Positions 34,878 to 42,997 of a DNA stretch of 49,261 bases are shown here, piece by piece. Both the position numbers and the translations under genes were made by a program. Below the pieces are notes generated by a model. The model worked only from the letters and a program-made list of their open reading frames with translations. It had not been told where the DNA came from and ran no database searches. Numbering within the stretch: position 1 is the stretch's first letter; each line of letters begins with the position of its first letter. Origin of the DNA: a cf. Phormidesmis sp. LEGE 11477 (GTDB lineage Bacteria; Cyanobacteriota; Cyanobacteriia; Phormidesmidales; Phormidesmidaceae); NCBI RefSeq assembly GCF_015207105.1, contig NZ_JADEXO010000038.1, positions 1 through 49,261 of the forward strand. Reading direction: 5' to 3'.

Positions 34878-37169
34878 TTACTGATCTTGCCACCGCTTAA
34901 TTGCCTGCTGAGTGGGCTCGTAGGCAGCTGTCCCAGCCGGCACTAGCACAGCCGCCTGCACGGCTTCACGCAGTCTCCCTTGAGCAGCGCGGGCCTGAGC
35001 AATACTAAAAATCCGCTGACTCCAATCGTCTGCTAGCCGCTGAGCGGTTTCGTATTCTGGGTGCTCAATCGACACTTCACGTAGTTTGACAATGCCCTCC
35101 TGGTAAGAGCTAGCCTGACCAGAACGCGGGATAGCTTGAGCGGTAGTAATAATAGCGCGGCTGTTCTGACGCTGCTGCCAAAAAGCAATGCGATCTTTAG
35201 AGGCTTGATAGAGTTCGGCATTGTCGTAGGGCATGACACTAGCTGCTGCGATCGCCCCTTCCAAGTCGCCGCTCGTCGCCCGGCCCTCGGCAATATCTAA
35301 TATCACCTGGCTCCAGCTACGAATGTCTCGCTGGGCGTCCTCATAGAAAGGTTCACCTGGCTGAATCAGCCTAGCTTTGGCGATCGCCTCTGCAAACTGA
35401 GAAGCCTGGATAGGTTGAATAGACGTCCTGGCATTGGTCAGCACCGAAGCATTTGTCTGTCGTGCTGCTGCCGCGCCTGCTCTGGCCTGAGTCAAGACAT
35501 CAGAAAAAGCGCTATCTCGCTGCGCTTTTGGCACCTGCTGCAAAGTAGCCAAAGCTTCAGAATACTGTCCCTGCTGAAGAGACGAGTTGGCACTAGCAAT
35601 CAGCGCCGCCGCAGTAGACTGACCTGGGTTGCTGCTGGCGGCGTCGCTATCAGACGGCGGCACCGTATCCGACGATGACGCGACGGGTTCGGAAGGGGCG
35701 TCTTCTGGCATGTCGGTTGTGGTGAAAGGCTCTAGCTCTGGGCTAGACGAATCACTTGCGCCGCCTTCTTCCAAAGAATCCTCAGTAACAGGCTCGGTAG
35801 GCTCTGCCGCATCACCTGCATTCCCAGCTTCTTCTGCGGGATCTTCTGCAGGCTCTGAGCCGCTCTCTGGGCCGCTTTCTGAGTCCCCTGCCGTCAGGGC
35901 TGAAGCTCTTTCTACTAAATCTTGTAGCGCAGTGCGGACGGCTGGCTGGCCAAACAGCACACCGCCTAACAGCAAAATCGCTAGTGCCAACAAGCCCCAG
36001 TTGCGTAGCTTAGCGCCGCTGACGGTTTCAGCAGAATTTTGACTGTAGGGCACGATGGCGCTACTGCGATCGTCTGGATCGCCAGTTAGATCACCATTGC
36101 TTTGAGTTCCATTATCGGGCTCTATGACATGACTGCTTGCTTTTTGCTCGAAGTCTCTCTCAAGATCGCTTGTAGTGATTGGCGTGGGGTGGATGCGATC
36201 GCTAGGGGCACTACCTTCGTCCTCGAACCGGCTACGATCAGGCCCAGTCGCAACAGCCGTCGCGCCCGCTGCAGGTGTATCTAAGTCGGAATCGCTCAGG
36301 CCAGAGGCGTTCAGAGCAGCCCCATTTACAGCCTGACCATTAGTGTTCTGAATAGCCGCTGGTTCAGTCATTAGTTCAGTCGCCGAACTATCAACGGGCA
36401 AGGTGATGATGTCAACGAAGGGCTTCTTGAGATCAGGAACAACGACAGCATCCTGCTGCGCTTCAGAGATAAGACAGACAGCGTTTTGGATAGGTCGCCA
36501 GTGATGCTCACACAGCTCAGGTAGTCTCTGGCTAACGTAGCTGCTGAGCGCCGCTAAGGTTTTGTAGTTCTGACCTTGCGTGCCAATAGCCTCTAACAGG
36601 GTGGCGGTGAATAGACCGTGGCGAAGAACCATAGTTTCGTGAGAGAACTGCCCAGGCTGGCAAGAGAGCAGTAACGGCACTTGACGCTGCTGGGCGAGTT
36701 CTATGGATTCGGAGCCAATTGTCTGGCCCGATAGAGCACCTTGCGATCGGCTCATGTCTAGAATCAGAAGGGTTCTATCAGTAGGAAGCTGGGCTAGCGT
36801 ACTGATCAGATCGGCGATCGCAACGCCAGTCTCTTCAATATTGTCTGGTTCACCATCGATGGGCAATAGATAGTCAGCGCCCTCTAGCTGGACGCCGTAG
36901 CCACTGAAGAAAACCCAGAGAACGTCATCCGCGCCCACCTGCCCAGTAATGGTTTGTATCCATTCAGTAATCGCTGATTTATCTGGGTAGGCTGCCTGCT
37001 CGCCGACAGAAGGCCCTAGATCGCTAAGCAGTACGCAATGATTAGCAGCAATGTCTGCTGAGTGCGTCAGCAGCCAATGCATGGAGCGAGCATCATCTTG
37101 CGCGTGCATCAAAGGCTGCAAATGCTGATATTGGTTGATTCCAATCGTGATGGCCCAGTAGTTAGCCAT
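34878..37169 (-). CDS. Caspase-fold protein with Tyr/Ser in place of His/Cys (pseudo-orthocaspase)
   Basis: A 763-residue protein. Residues 1-240 match the p20-like fold of peptidase C14 (ITIGINQY, DDVLWVFFSGYGVQ, DYLLPIDGE, LILDMSRSQG). The catalytic His normally in SGHG is Tyr91, and the Cys normally in D-x-C is Ser140, so peptidase activity is not expected. Such YS-type proteins are a recognised group in cyanobacteria. A Ser/Asp-rich linker leads to one membrane segment (391-407) and an acidic stretch (about 425-515). The C-terminal 230 residues form helical, TPR-like repeats (AKARLIQPGEPFYEDAQ, AQAIPRSGQASSYQEGI). The likely topology is a cytosolic caspase fold with repeats outside. It may act as a binding or signalling scaffold. 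The upstream region holds a 30-bp tandem repeat. Confidence 0.85.
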   Translation of the reverse strand: MANYWAITIGINQYQHLQPLMHAQDDARSMHWLLTHSADIAANHCVLLSDLGPSVGEQAAYPDKSAITEWIQTITGQVGADDVLWVFFSGYGVQLEGADYLLPIDGEPDNIEETGVAIADLISTLAQLPTDRTLLILDMSRSQGALSGQTIGSESIELAQQRQVPLLLSCQPGQFSHETMVLRHGLFTATLLEAIGTQGQNYKTLAALSSYVSQRLPELCEHHWRPIQNAVCLISEAQQDAVVVPDLKKPFVDIITLPVDSSATELMTEPAAIQNTNGQAVNGAALNASGLSDSDLDTPAAGATAVATGPDRSRFEDEGSAPSDRIHPTPITTSDLERDFEQKASSHVIEPDNGTQSNGDLTGDPDDRSSAIVPYSQNSAETVSGAKLRNWGLLALAILLLGGVLFGQPAVRTALQDLVERASALTAGDSESGPESGSEPAEDPAEEAGNAGDAAEPTEPVTEDSLEEGGASDSSSPELEPFTTTDMPEDAPSEPVASSSDTVPPSDSDAASSNPGQSTAAALIASANSSLQQGQYSEALATLQQVPKAQRDSAFSDVLTQARAGAAAARQTNASVLTNARTSIQPIQASQFAEAIAKARLIQPGEPFYEDAQRDIRSWSQVILDIAEGRATSGDLEGAIAAASVMPYDNAELYQASKDRIAFWQQRQNSRAIITTAQAIPRSGQASSYQEGIVKLREVSIEHPEYETAQRLADDWSQRIFSIAQARAAQGRLREAVQAAVLVPAGTAAYEPTQQAIKRWQDQ

Positions 37170-37608
37170 TGAGCGTCTCCAAAACTATAGCGTTGAGGGT
37201 CTAGGCCCGAACAAAACAGACCTAGAGGGTTTGAGGCCCGAATAGAGCAGACCTAGATAGATAAATCAGACAGATAAAAATGTGTCCAAAAGAGGTCTCT
37301 TAACCTTTTCTGTGCATATGACAATGACAAGCGAGTCAGCCCGCATCAGCTAGGCCCAAGTAAGTTTTAGCTAGGCTGGAAACTGACGCAATTAGCAACT
37401 AGCGATTTATGTATGCACCAGAAGGTATCACACCTGCTGCGTTTCATGCAGTGACTTTTTTTAGCAGGCTACTCGAAAAGCAACGCTTTAAAGTGGGAAG
37501 ACCTTCTAAACTGGGAAGCTTGATAGATGTAGCCTGATAGGCATAAAGCGCTATCAATGCAGAACGCTGTCAAATTTAATTGCTGAACACTCATTTTGAT
37601 TTAACCGC
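37170..37608. other. Divergent spacer upstream of pseudo-orthocaspase gene
   Basis: This 439-bp spacer between divergent genes has no ORF of interest. It holds the tandem repeat listed next and should hold both promoters. No consensus boxes were clear. Confidence 0.45.
37195..37257. repeat. Imperfect 30-bp tandem repeat, two copies
   Basis: Two units begin GAGGGT, share GGCCCGAA and end CAGACCTAGA (37195-37226 and 37225-37257). They start 26 bp upstream of the orthocaspase ATG, so they lie where an operator could be. Confidence 0.75.
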
Positions 37609-38109
37609 ATGTGGCCAACTCGCTATTCAACCCGTACCCCCTACTTAGCACAGCTCCCTGGCAAGCGATCTGCTTACCAAGGCCGTAGACGCCGCTCTTT
37701 GAGGCGGTCTGTAGGGCACTCCATTTTATCGGCAGGACTCGCTGCAGTGATTGGTGGCACGGGTGTGTGGATCACTGAGGCGCTGATTGCTCCTCAAGCC
37801 TCGCAGGCATATACCTCGCGGCTAGATTTGTTCATAGCGCGAGAAGCTGGCGAGGACTACGAGGCTCTGGTCCGTCGAGCTGAGATGGCTGCTAGAGCTG
37901 GCGCACAGCGTAGCTTTGATCAAGATTTGCTAACGACTAATGTATCGGTTAGCGTGGTGGTAGAAAGCCAAGGAATTACGGTGCCGATTCTGGCGCTCCG
38001 AGTGGATCGAGAGGAGTGGCGATCGCGCCCTGAAACCTACTTTTGGGCGACCTACTACCGTACTGCCGAAGCGCTGCTGAACACCTCGCCTGCCACACTA
38101 GGGCTCTAG
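37609..38109 (+). CDS. Membrane or exported hypothetical protein
   Basis: A 166-residue protein. A very basic N-terminus (PGKRSAYQGRRRRSLRRS) is followed by one hydrophobic segment (about 39-58, SILSAGLAAVIGGTGVWIT) and APQASQA, which could be a signal-peptidase site. The mature part is mixed alpha/beta (SRLDLFIAREAGEDYEALVR). No domain was recognised. Probably envelope-located. Monocistronic. Confidence 0.65.
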   Translation: MWPTRYSTRTPYLAQLPGKRSAYQGRRRRSLRRSVGHSILSAGLAAVIGGTGVWITEALIAPQASQAYTSRLDLFIAREAGEDYEALVRRAEMAARAGAQRSFDQDLLTTNVSVSVVVESQGITVPILALRVDREEWRSRPETYFWATYYRTAEALLNTSPATLGL

Positions 38110-38160
38110 CAGTTCCCGAACAGCCTGGTAGCCTCTAAGGCGAACTAGACACCAAACAAA

Positions 38161-38197
38161 ACTAGATAATAGGAAAAGACTAGATAAGTAGAAAAAG
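38161..38197 (+). repeat. 18-19-bp tandem repeat, two copies
   Basis: ACTAGATAATAGGAAAAG and ACTAGATAAGTAGAAAAAG lie head to tail in the spacer before the holin-like gene. A partial upstream copy (AACTAGACACC) is near 38144. Confidence 0.7.
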
Positions 38198-38302
38198 AAG
38201 GCTGAGGCTCTAGAAACTCTGTCTGTATGAAGATGCTTTCCTTACTGCTATTAGGCCAGTGTTGAGGATAGTTTAATCTCTGATAGAGACAGGAGTTTTA
38301 GG

Positions 38303-38674
38303 ATGCTTGGGATAGTACTGCCCGCTATTATTACTGCGTTTAGCCTACTAATTCTCGATTGGCTGCTGCCTGGAATTACAATAGATACTGTCACTGCCTC
38401 GGTTCTGGCCGCTGTCTCTATCGGTATAGTCAACGGCGTGGTCAAACCGATCATCCAGCTACTGTCGCTGCCTTTGACCTTTGTTACCTTTGGGCTATTT
38501 TCTTTGCTCGTCAATGGCTTTTGCCTGTGGCTATCCTCTGCATTTGTGCCAGGGTTTGAAGTTCGTGGCCTGGTCGGCTTCCTGGTCGGACCTATTGCAT
38601 TATCGTTTTTGAGCACGACGTTCGGTCACTATTTGCTTGAAGGCCGCACTCCTGCTAGCCTGCCTGAAGCATAG
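38303..38674 (+). CDS. Phage-holin-like small integral membrane protein (4 TM, PF04020 type)
   Basis: A 123-residue protein with four hydrophobic segments (about 2-23, 30-50, 54-77, 90-115). The family pattern is visible: DWLLPGI near the start, GIVNGVVKPIIQLLSLPLT in the middle and SAFVPGFEV later. Proteins of this type sit in the inner membrane of many bacteria; their function is not established and the holin label is nominal. AGGAG precedes the ATG. Confidence 0.87.
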   Translation: MLGIVLPAIITAFSLLILDWLLPGITIDTVTASVLAAVSIGIVNGVVKPIIQLLSLPLTFVTFGLFSLLVNGFCLWLSSAFVPGFEVRGLVGFLVGPIALSFLSTTFGHYLLEGRTPASLPEA

Positions 38675-38926
38675 TAGCCATCCTCAGAGCTATTCTTTCG
38701 AGCTAGTTTCTAAAATCTAGGTTCCGAAAGCCAGCCTAAAAAAATAGCATTCGAGGCTCAAGCAATATAGCCTGTACCGGATGCATACTCGACGAGAAGG
38801 CAAAGCCTACGGTACAGGCGCGACACTTGACCCGTTGCAACATAAAGCTTTCAGCCTGAAAACTGTACCTCAGTCAAGTGACCAACGCTATAGTCCTCGG
38901 ATGCTTTGTTGTCAGCAGAATTGCAA

Positions 38927-39553
38927 ATGGTAGATTCTCGCAGATATGCCCCTGCTACTGAGCGTAATCGTCAGCCGATACTAGACGTGTTGCACAAAGT
39001 GCTGCCCAACACTGGTACGGTACTAGAAATTGCTAGCGGGACGGGTGAGCACGCTACGTTTTTTGCACCTAGGTTGAGTCATTTGCACTGGTTGCCTAGC
39101 GAGCCCGACCCAGAGTCTAGAGCCAGTGTGACTGCCTGGGTAAAAGCGTTGCCTTCTGACAACTTGATAGATCCTCTAGCACTGGACGTCAGTCAGCAGC
39201 CCTGGCCAGTTGAGCAGGAAGGCTTTAAGCTAGCTCAGCCAATCACGGCGATTGTAAACATCAATATGCTGCATATTTCAGCGTGGGAGATGTGCCAGCA
39301 CCTGATGGCCGGAGCCCAGAGAGTTTTACCCTCTGATGGCGTGCTGTATCTGTATGGGCCATTTAAGCGAGAGGGCCAGCAGACTGCGCCGAGTAATGAA
39401 GCGTTTGATGCCATGCTGCGCGATCGCAATCCCAACTGGGGAATTCGGGACCTAGAAGCCGTCAGTCAAGTCGCCAGGAAACACGCTTTGACGCTGACGG
39501 ATGTGATCCCCATGCCCGCCAACAATTTCTCAGTTGTGTTTCGACGAGATTAA
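38927..39553 (+). CDS. DUF938-family SAM-dependent methyltransferase-like protein
   Basis: A 208-residue class I methyltransferase fold. RRYAPATERNRQPIL at the N-terminus is a DUF938 hallmark. The SAM-binding loop is VLEIASGTGEHA, the acidic end of strand two SEPDPES, and motif-IV-like VNINMLHISAWE follows, then LYGPFKREG. A TTG at 38906 would add seven residues; the ATG at 38927 fits the family. Substrate unknown. Convergent with the YbjQ gene, 38 bp apart. Confidence 0.9.
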   Translation: MVDSRRYAPATERNRQPILDVLHKVLPNTGTVLEIASGTGEHATFFAPRLSHLHWLPSEPDPESRASVTAWVKALPSDNLIDPLALDVSQQPWPVEQEGFKLAQPITAIVNINMLHISAWEMCQHLMAGAQRVLPSDGVLYLYGPFKREGQQTAPSNEAFDAMLRDRNPNWGIRDLEAVSQVARKHALTLTDVIPMPANNFSVVFRRD

Positions 39554-39591
39554 ACGTCGAGGCCAGACGCGGCTAGACATTAAAGTACGCG

Positions 39592-39915
39592 CTACAGACT
39601 CACTGCTGTGCCTGTAGCGGTGATCAGCATCAGCACCCCGTGATCGTCGATATTGATAGTATCTGTTCTGATCTGGACGCCGATTACCGCATCCGCGCTA
39701 ACTTTTTTTGCCCGGTTTTCTAGCTCTTTGAGTGCCTCTTGCTGTCCTTTTTCAAAAACACGTTCGTAAGCGCCCGTACGCCCACCCAGGACGTCGCGAA
39801 TACCGGCGAAGAAATCTCGTAGGGCATTGCTGCCATAGACCACCTCGGCAGTGACGATTCCCAGGTAGTTTTTAATTTCTTCGCCTTGAAGGGAGTCAGT
39901 TGTTGATAGAATCAT
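39592..39915 (-). CDS. YbjQ/UPF0145-family protein
   Basis: A 107-residue protein of the YbjQ (DUF74) family, sometimes called heavy-metal-binding. It shows GIVTAEVVYGSNALRDFFAG, the helix with RVFEKGQQEALKELENRA, and ADAVIGVQI at the conserved end. The family forms pentameric rings; its role is unproven. An inverted repeat CGCTACAG/CTGTAGCG (39590-39619) spans its 3' end and may act in termination between the convergent genes. Confidence 0.9.
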   Translation of the reverse strand: MILSTTDSLQGEEIKNYLGIVTAEVVYGSNALRDFFAGIRDVLGGRTGAYERVFEKGQQEALKELENRAKKVSADAVIGVQIRTDTINIDDHGVLMLITATGTAVSL

Positions 39916-40002
39916 GGATTCAGTGCAATTTTTCTAGTGCAGTTGTTCGTAAGTGCTTTTCTATGGCTTTGCCATTGTCAAGTTATTAGGAGGCGTTAGT
40001 CT

Positions 40003-41238
40003 ATGGGCTGCCCACACAAGTTCACAATTCTATTTGCACCGATTGGGCTCGCCGTAGGTATAGCATTACCTGCGAGTCTCTTGGCTGAAAGCGCGATCTC
40101 AGCTCAGATCGATTCTTCTGCCACTCAGCCTGCCCCGCCTCCGTATACAGAAGCTCGGTTATTAGAGACACAGCTAGCGCTAGAAACCTCCGAAGTACTT
40201 CTTGCTGAAGTAGTCCTTGCTCAAGCTAGCGGCAACCTCAGTGACGAGCAAGAAGAGCGGCTAGCAGATCTGTTGACCAGAGCGCAGCAGCGGGTCGATG
40301 CCGGTGATTACCCTGGTGCGATCGCCCTCTATGAACAATCGCTTCAGGTCGATCGTAACAATCCTCGTATCTACTCTGGCATTGCCTATCTACAGCTCAA
40401 ACAAGGCAACTATCAGCCCGCTGCCGAGTACTACCGCCAGGCGCTAGACCGTGAGCCGCGCAATCTTTCTTTTTACTATGGCCTAGCCCACAGCCTGTTC
40501 ATGGATGAAGAATTCGATCAGGCCGCAGACACCTATCGCGATTTGATCGATATTTCGCCCCGCGCGGCAGATGCCTATGTTGGGCTAGGCGGATCGCTGC
40601 TGAGGCTAGAAGCCTATGAAGAGGCCCGCAGCGCCTACGAAAAAGCGGTGGCGATCGCCCCTGGTAATGCCCAGGCGTACGAGGCCATCGGACTACTCTA
40701 TCTTGCTCAAGACAACTACGACGCGGCGTTATCTCCTTTAGAGCGGGCGCGTTCTATAGACAACGACCGGGCGAGTGTCCACGCTAACCTAGCGAAAATT
40801 TGGCTGGAGCGAGACAACGAGGCCCAGGCATTCAGTTCTTTGCAGCGAGCCGTTGCCCTCAACCCTAGAGACTCAGACTCTCAGTATCATCTCGGCGAAA
40901 TACTTCGCCAAAGGGGAGAGATCAACAGCGCCCTCAATCATTTTGAGCAGGCTGTGGAATTCAACCCAGGGCTGCTCCCTGCCCAAGCCGCACTCGGTGA
41001 GCTGCTGCTAGAAAGACAGCAGTACCTGCGGGCTATACTGGCCTACCGTCAGCTCACCAGAGCTTTTCCAGAAGATGCGGGTGTCCGCTATAACCTGGGC
41101 CTGGCGCTATGGGGTCAGGGCAGCAGAAATAGCGCTCTCGACGAACTTCAGCGTTCACTACAGCTCTATCAAGAGCAGGAGAATGGGGAAGGTGCGGAGC
41201 GGGCCGCAGCGCTATTAGAAGTTTGGAGAGAAAGTTAG
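40003..41238 (+). CDS. Exported tetratricopeptide-repeat protein
   Basis: A 411-residue protein. A signal peptide-like N-terminus (FAPIGLAVGIALPASLLAES, ending AISA-Q) is followed by an Ala/Glu-rich stretch and about eight TPR units from about 98 to 400. Examples are YPGAIALYEQSLQVDRNNP, YEEARSAYEKAVAIAPGNAQ and INSALNHFEQAVEFNPGLLP. It is probably a periplasmic scaffold. A good RBS (AGGAGG, 39990-39995) precedes the ATG. Partners unknown; it is followed by a repeat element. Confidence 0.87.
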   Translation: MGCPHKFTILFAPIGLAVGIALPASLLAESAISAQIDSSATQPAPPPYTEARLLETQLALETSEVLLAEVVLAQASGNLSDEQEERLADLLTRAQQRVDAGDYPGAIALYEQSLQVDRNNPRIYSGIAYLQLKQGNYQPAAEYYRQALDREPRNLSFYYGLAHSLFMDEEFDQAADTYRDLIDISPRAADAYVGLGGSLLRLEAYEEARSAYEKAVAIAPGNAQAYEAIGLLYLAQDNYDAALSPLERARSIDNDRASVHANLAKIWLERDNEAQAFSSLQRAVALNPRDSDSQYHLGEILRQRGEINSALNHFEQAVEFNPGLLPAQAALGELLLERQQYLRAILAYRQLTRAFPEDAGVRYNLGLALWGQGSRNSALDELQRSLQLYQEQENGEGAERAAALLEVWRES

Positions 41239-41416
41239 GTCGTATCAACTCGCGTTTAGCCCACAAGCAATATCTAGAAGCTGTAGCCCTTGCCTATATC
41301 GCTTATCCATCAATTGTCGAAGAAATTGTCGAAGGGCGTAGAAATGCTAGCGCCCCTGCGGTTTATCGAGTTGAATCGGGGTTGTTGAACTCGGCGTTGG
41401 TTATCACTGCCTATGG

Positions 41417-41593
41417 GGGTGCATCCCGCTTTCGTAAGTCATTTGCTCGCCCTCACCCTAAATCCCTCTCCCATCGGGAGAGGGACTTTGAATCCGGTTC
41501 TCCTTCTCCCTACTCTACGAGAAGAGCAAGCTCTATGGGAGTAAGGGGTTAGGGGATGAGGGCTCGATAGCTCTGCATAAGTGGGATGCACCC
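41417..41593. repeat. Nested palindromic REP/MITE-like element, copy A
   Basis: An outer inverted repeat, GGGTGCATCCCGCTT (41417-41431) with AAGTGGGATGCACCC (41579-41593, one mismatch), encloses a core at 41449-41563. The core begins GCCCTCACCCTAAATCCC and ends GGGGTTAGGGGATGAGGGC, with a hairpin CCCTCTCCC/GGGAGAGGG inside. The same core type recurs at 47886-47964. Such elements are dispersed in many cyanobacterial genomes. The 41239-41604 spacer holds no convincing gene. Confidence 0.85.
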
Positions 41594-41604
41594 ACTCCTA
41601 CTGC

Positions 41605-42837
41605 CTACCTGCCCTGCTCCACCGCAGTCACTCGCCAGCTTAGTTTGAGGTTGAGCCAGAAGTTCCAAACGGCGACTAGGAGAATCGTAATTAAATTGGC
41701 AAGATACGGAAGATTTTGACCGAAGATTACGTTGAAGAATACCTGTAGCAGCAAGACGTTTAGCACCAGTCCGCTGATACAGATGGTGTTGAACTTGAGC
41801 AAACGTTTGAAGCGATTGCTCCAGCCGGTCTGCCGCCTGACCATATCGGCAAAAGTCCAGATATCGTTCCAGAAGAAGTTGCTAAGAATAGCTGCTTCAG
41901 CCGCAATAATTTTGCTGGTGGTCAGTCCTAGTCCAACCCCCTGATACAGCAGATAGAGCAAAGCCATATCGACGATAACGCCGCTAAAGCCAACGGTGCC
42001 GTAGCGGATGAAGCGCCTCATTGGCCACTTTTGACGAATCCGGCTGATGCGTCCTTGCGATCGCAGCCGAATCAGATGGCCGATATATTCGACGTATTGC
42101 TTCCAGGTGACTTTGCTATCGCCTGATTCTCGCTCTTGAAAGACATAGCCCACTTCAGCAATATCTTTGATCTCGCCCCGCCCAATCACTTCGAGCAAAA
42201 TCTTGTAGCCAATAGGACTGAGCCGATGGTGGGCGATCGCACTTCGCCGCACCATAAAATAACCGCTCATCGGGTCGCTCACCCGTCCCACCACCGCCGG
42301 ACAGACCAGCAGTCCCAGCACCTGAGCCCCGCGAGACAATAGCCTCCGCACCACGCTCCAATCGCTGACGCCACCGCCTTCTACATGACGACTGGCCACC
42401 GCTAGGTCCGCGCCATCTAGCGTACTGCTCAGCAGCTTTAGCAGAATTTCTGGCGGATGCTGCAGATCTGCATCAATGACGCCTAATATTTTTCCTCTAG
42501 CTACCTGCCAGCCGCGAATCACCGCCGAAGAGAGACCGCGCTCGCCCTGACGCCGCATGACGTGGAGCTGAGGGTATTTATCTGTCAGCGACTGAGCGAC
42601 CTGCCAGGTTAGATCGGGGCTATCGTCATCTACCAGGATCAGCTCGTACCTATCTGGAATGAAATTGTCTAGAAGCTGGGTCAGCTGAGCCACGATTTTG
42701 GCAACGTTACCGCTTTCTTTATAAGTCGGAATGATCAAAGAAAAGACAACTTCGGCAGCGGTGGATGAATCTGCTCCGGGCGAGGCGATCGGGACTTCTA
42801 GCGGGCCTGGCGGTGGAGAAAGCAGCAGATTGCTCAT
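41605..42837 (-). CDS. Polyprenyl-phosphate sugar transferase: GT2 domain fused to GtrA
   Basis: A 410-residue protein. The GT2 domain (about 30-265) shows SLIIPTYKESGNV, LILVDDDSPD, GVIDADLQHPPE (the DxD) and SDPMSGYFMVRR, resembling dolichyl-phosphate mannose synthase (DPM1). Residues 280-405 form a GtrA-type four-helix membrane domain (RFIRYGTVGFSGVIVDMALL, FFWNDIWTFAD). Such fusions make a lipid-phosphate sugar and help move it across the membrane for GT-C enzymes. The divergent GT-C gene next door is the obvious user. The start ATG is at 42837. Confidence 0.92.
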   Translation of the reverse strand: MSNLLLSPPPGPLEVPIASPGADSSTAAEVVFSLIIPTYKESGNVAKIVAQLTQLLDNFIPDRYELILVDDDSPDLTWQVAQSLTDKYPQLHVMRRQGERGLSSAVIRGWQVARGKILGVIDADLQHPPEILLKLLSSTLDGADLAVASRHVEGGGVSDWSVVRRLLSRGAQVLGLLVCPAVVGRVSDPMSGYFMVRRSAIAHHRLSPIGYKILLEVIGRGEIKDIAEVGYVFQERESGDSKVTWKQYVEYIGHLIRLRSQGRISRIRQKWPMRRFIRYGTVGFSGVIVDMALLYLLYQGVGLGLTTSKIIAAEAAILSNFFWNDIWTFADMVRRQTGWSNRFKRLLKFNTICISGLVLNVLLLQVFFNVIFGQNLPYLANLITILLVAVWNFWLNLKLSWRVTAVEQGR

Positions 42838-42997
42838 GGTGACTAGAAAAGAGATGACGGCGGGAATCGCTAGCGCTGGAAACCTATTAGCAGATTGCCC
42901 AGATACAGACTGGGGTGAGCAGTCTTTGAGCGGGCATCGGTACGGGCGAAGGTGTGGGGGAATGTTATGGCTAGTTGCTATCGAAGATGTGGTGGTT

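Noticed and set aside
41223-41552. 109-codon frame after the TPR gene
   Set aside because: Its start is inside the TPR gene and its second half is the palindromic repeat, so it is probably not a gene.
42731-42961. N-terminal extension of the GT-C frame
   Set aside because: It overlaps the start of the divergent GT2-GtrA gene on the other strand and lacks family features.
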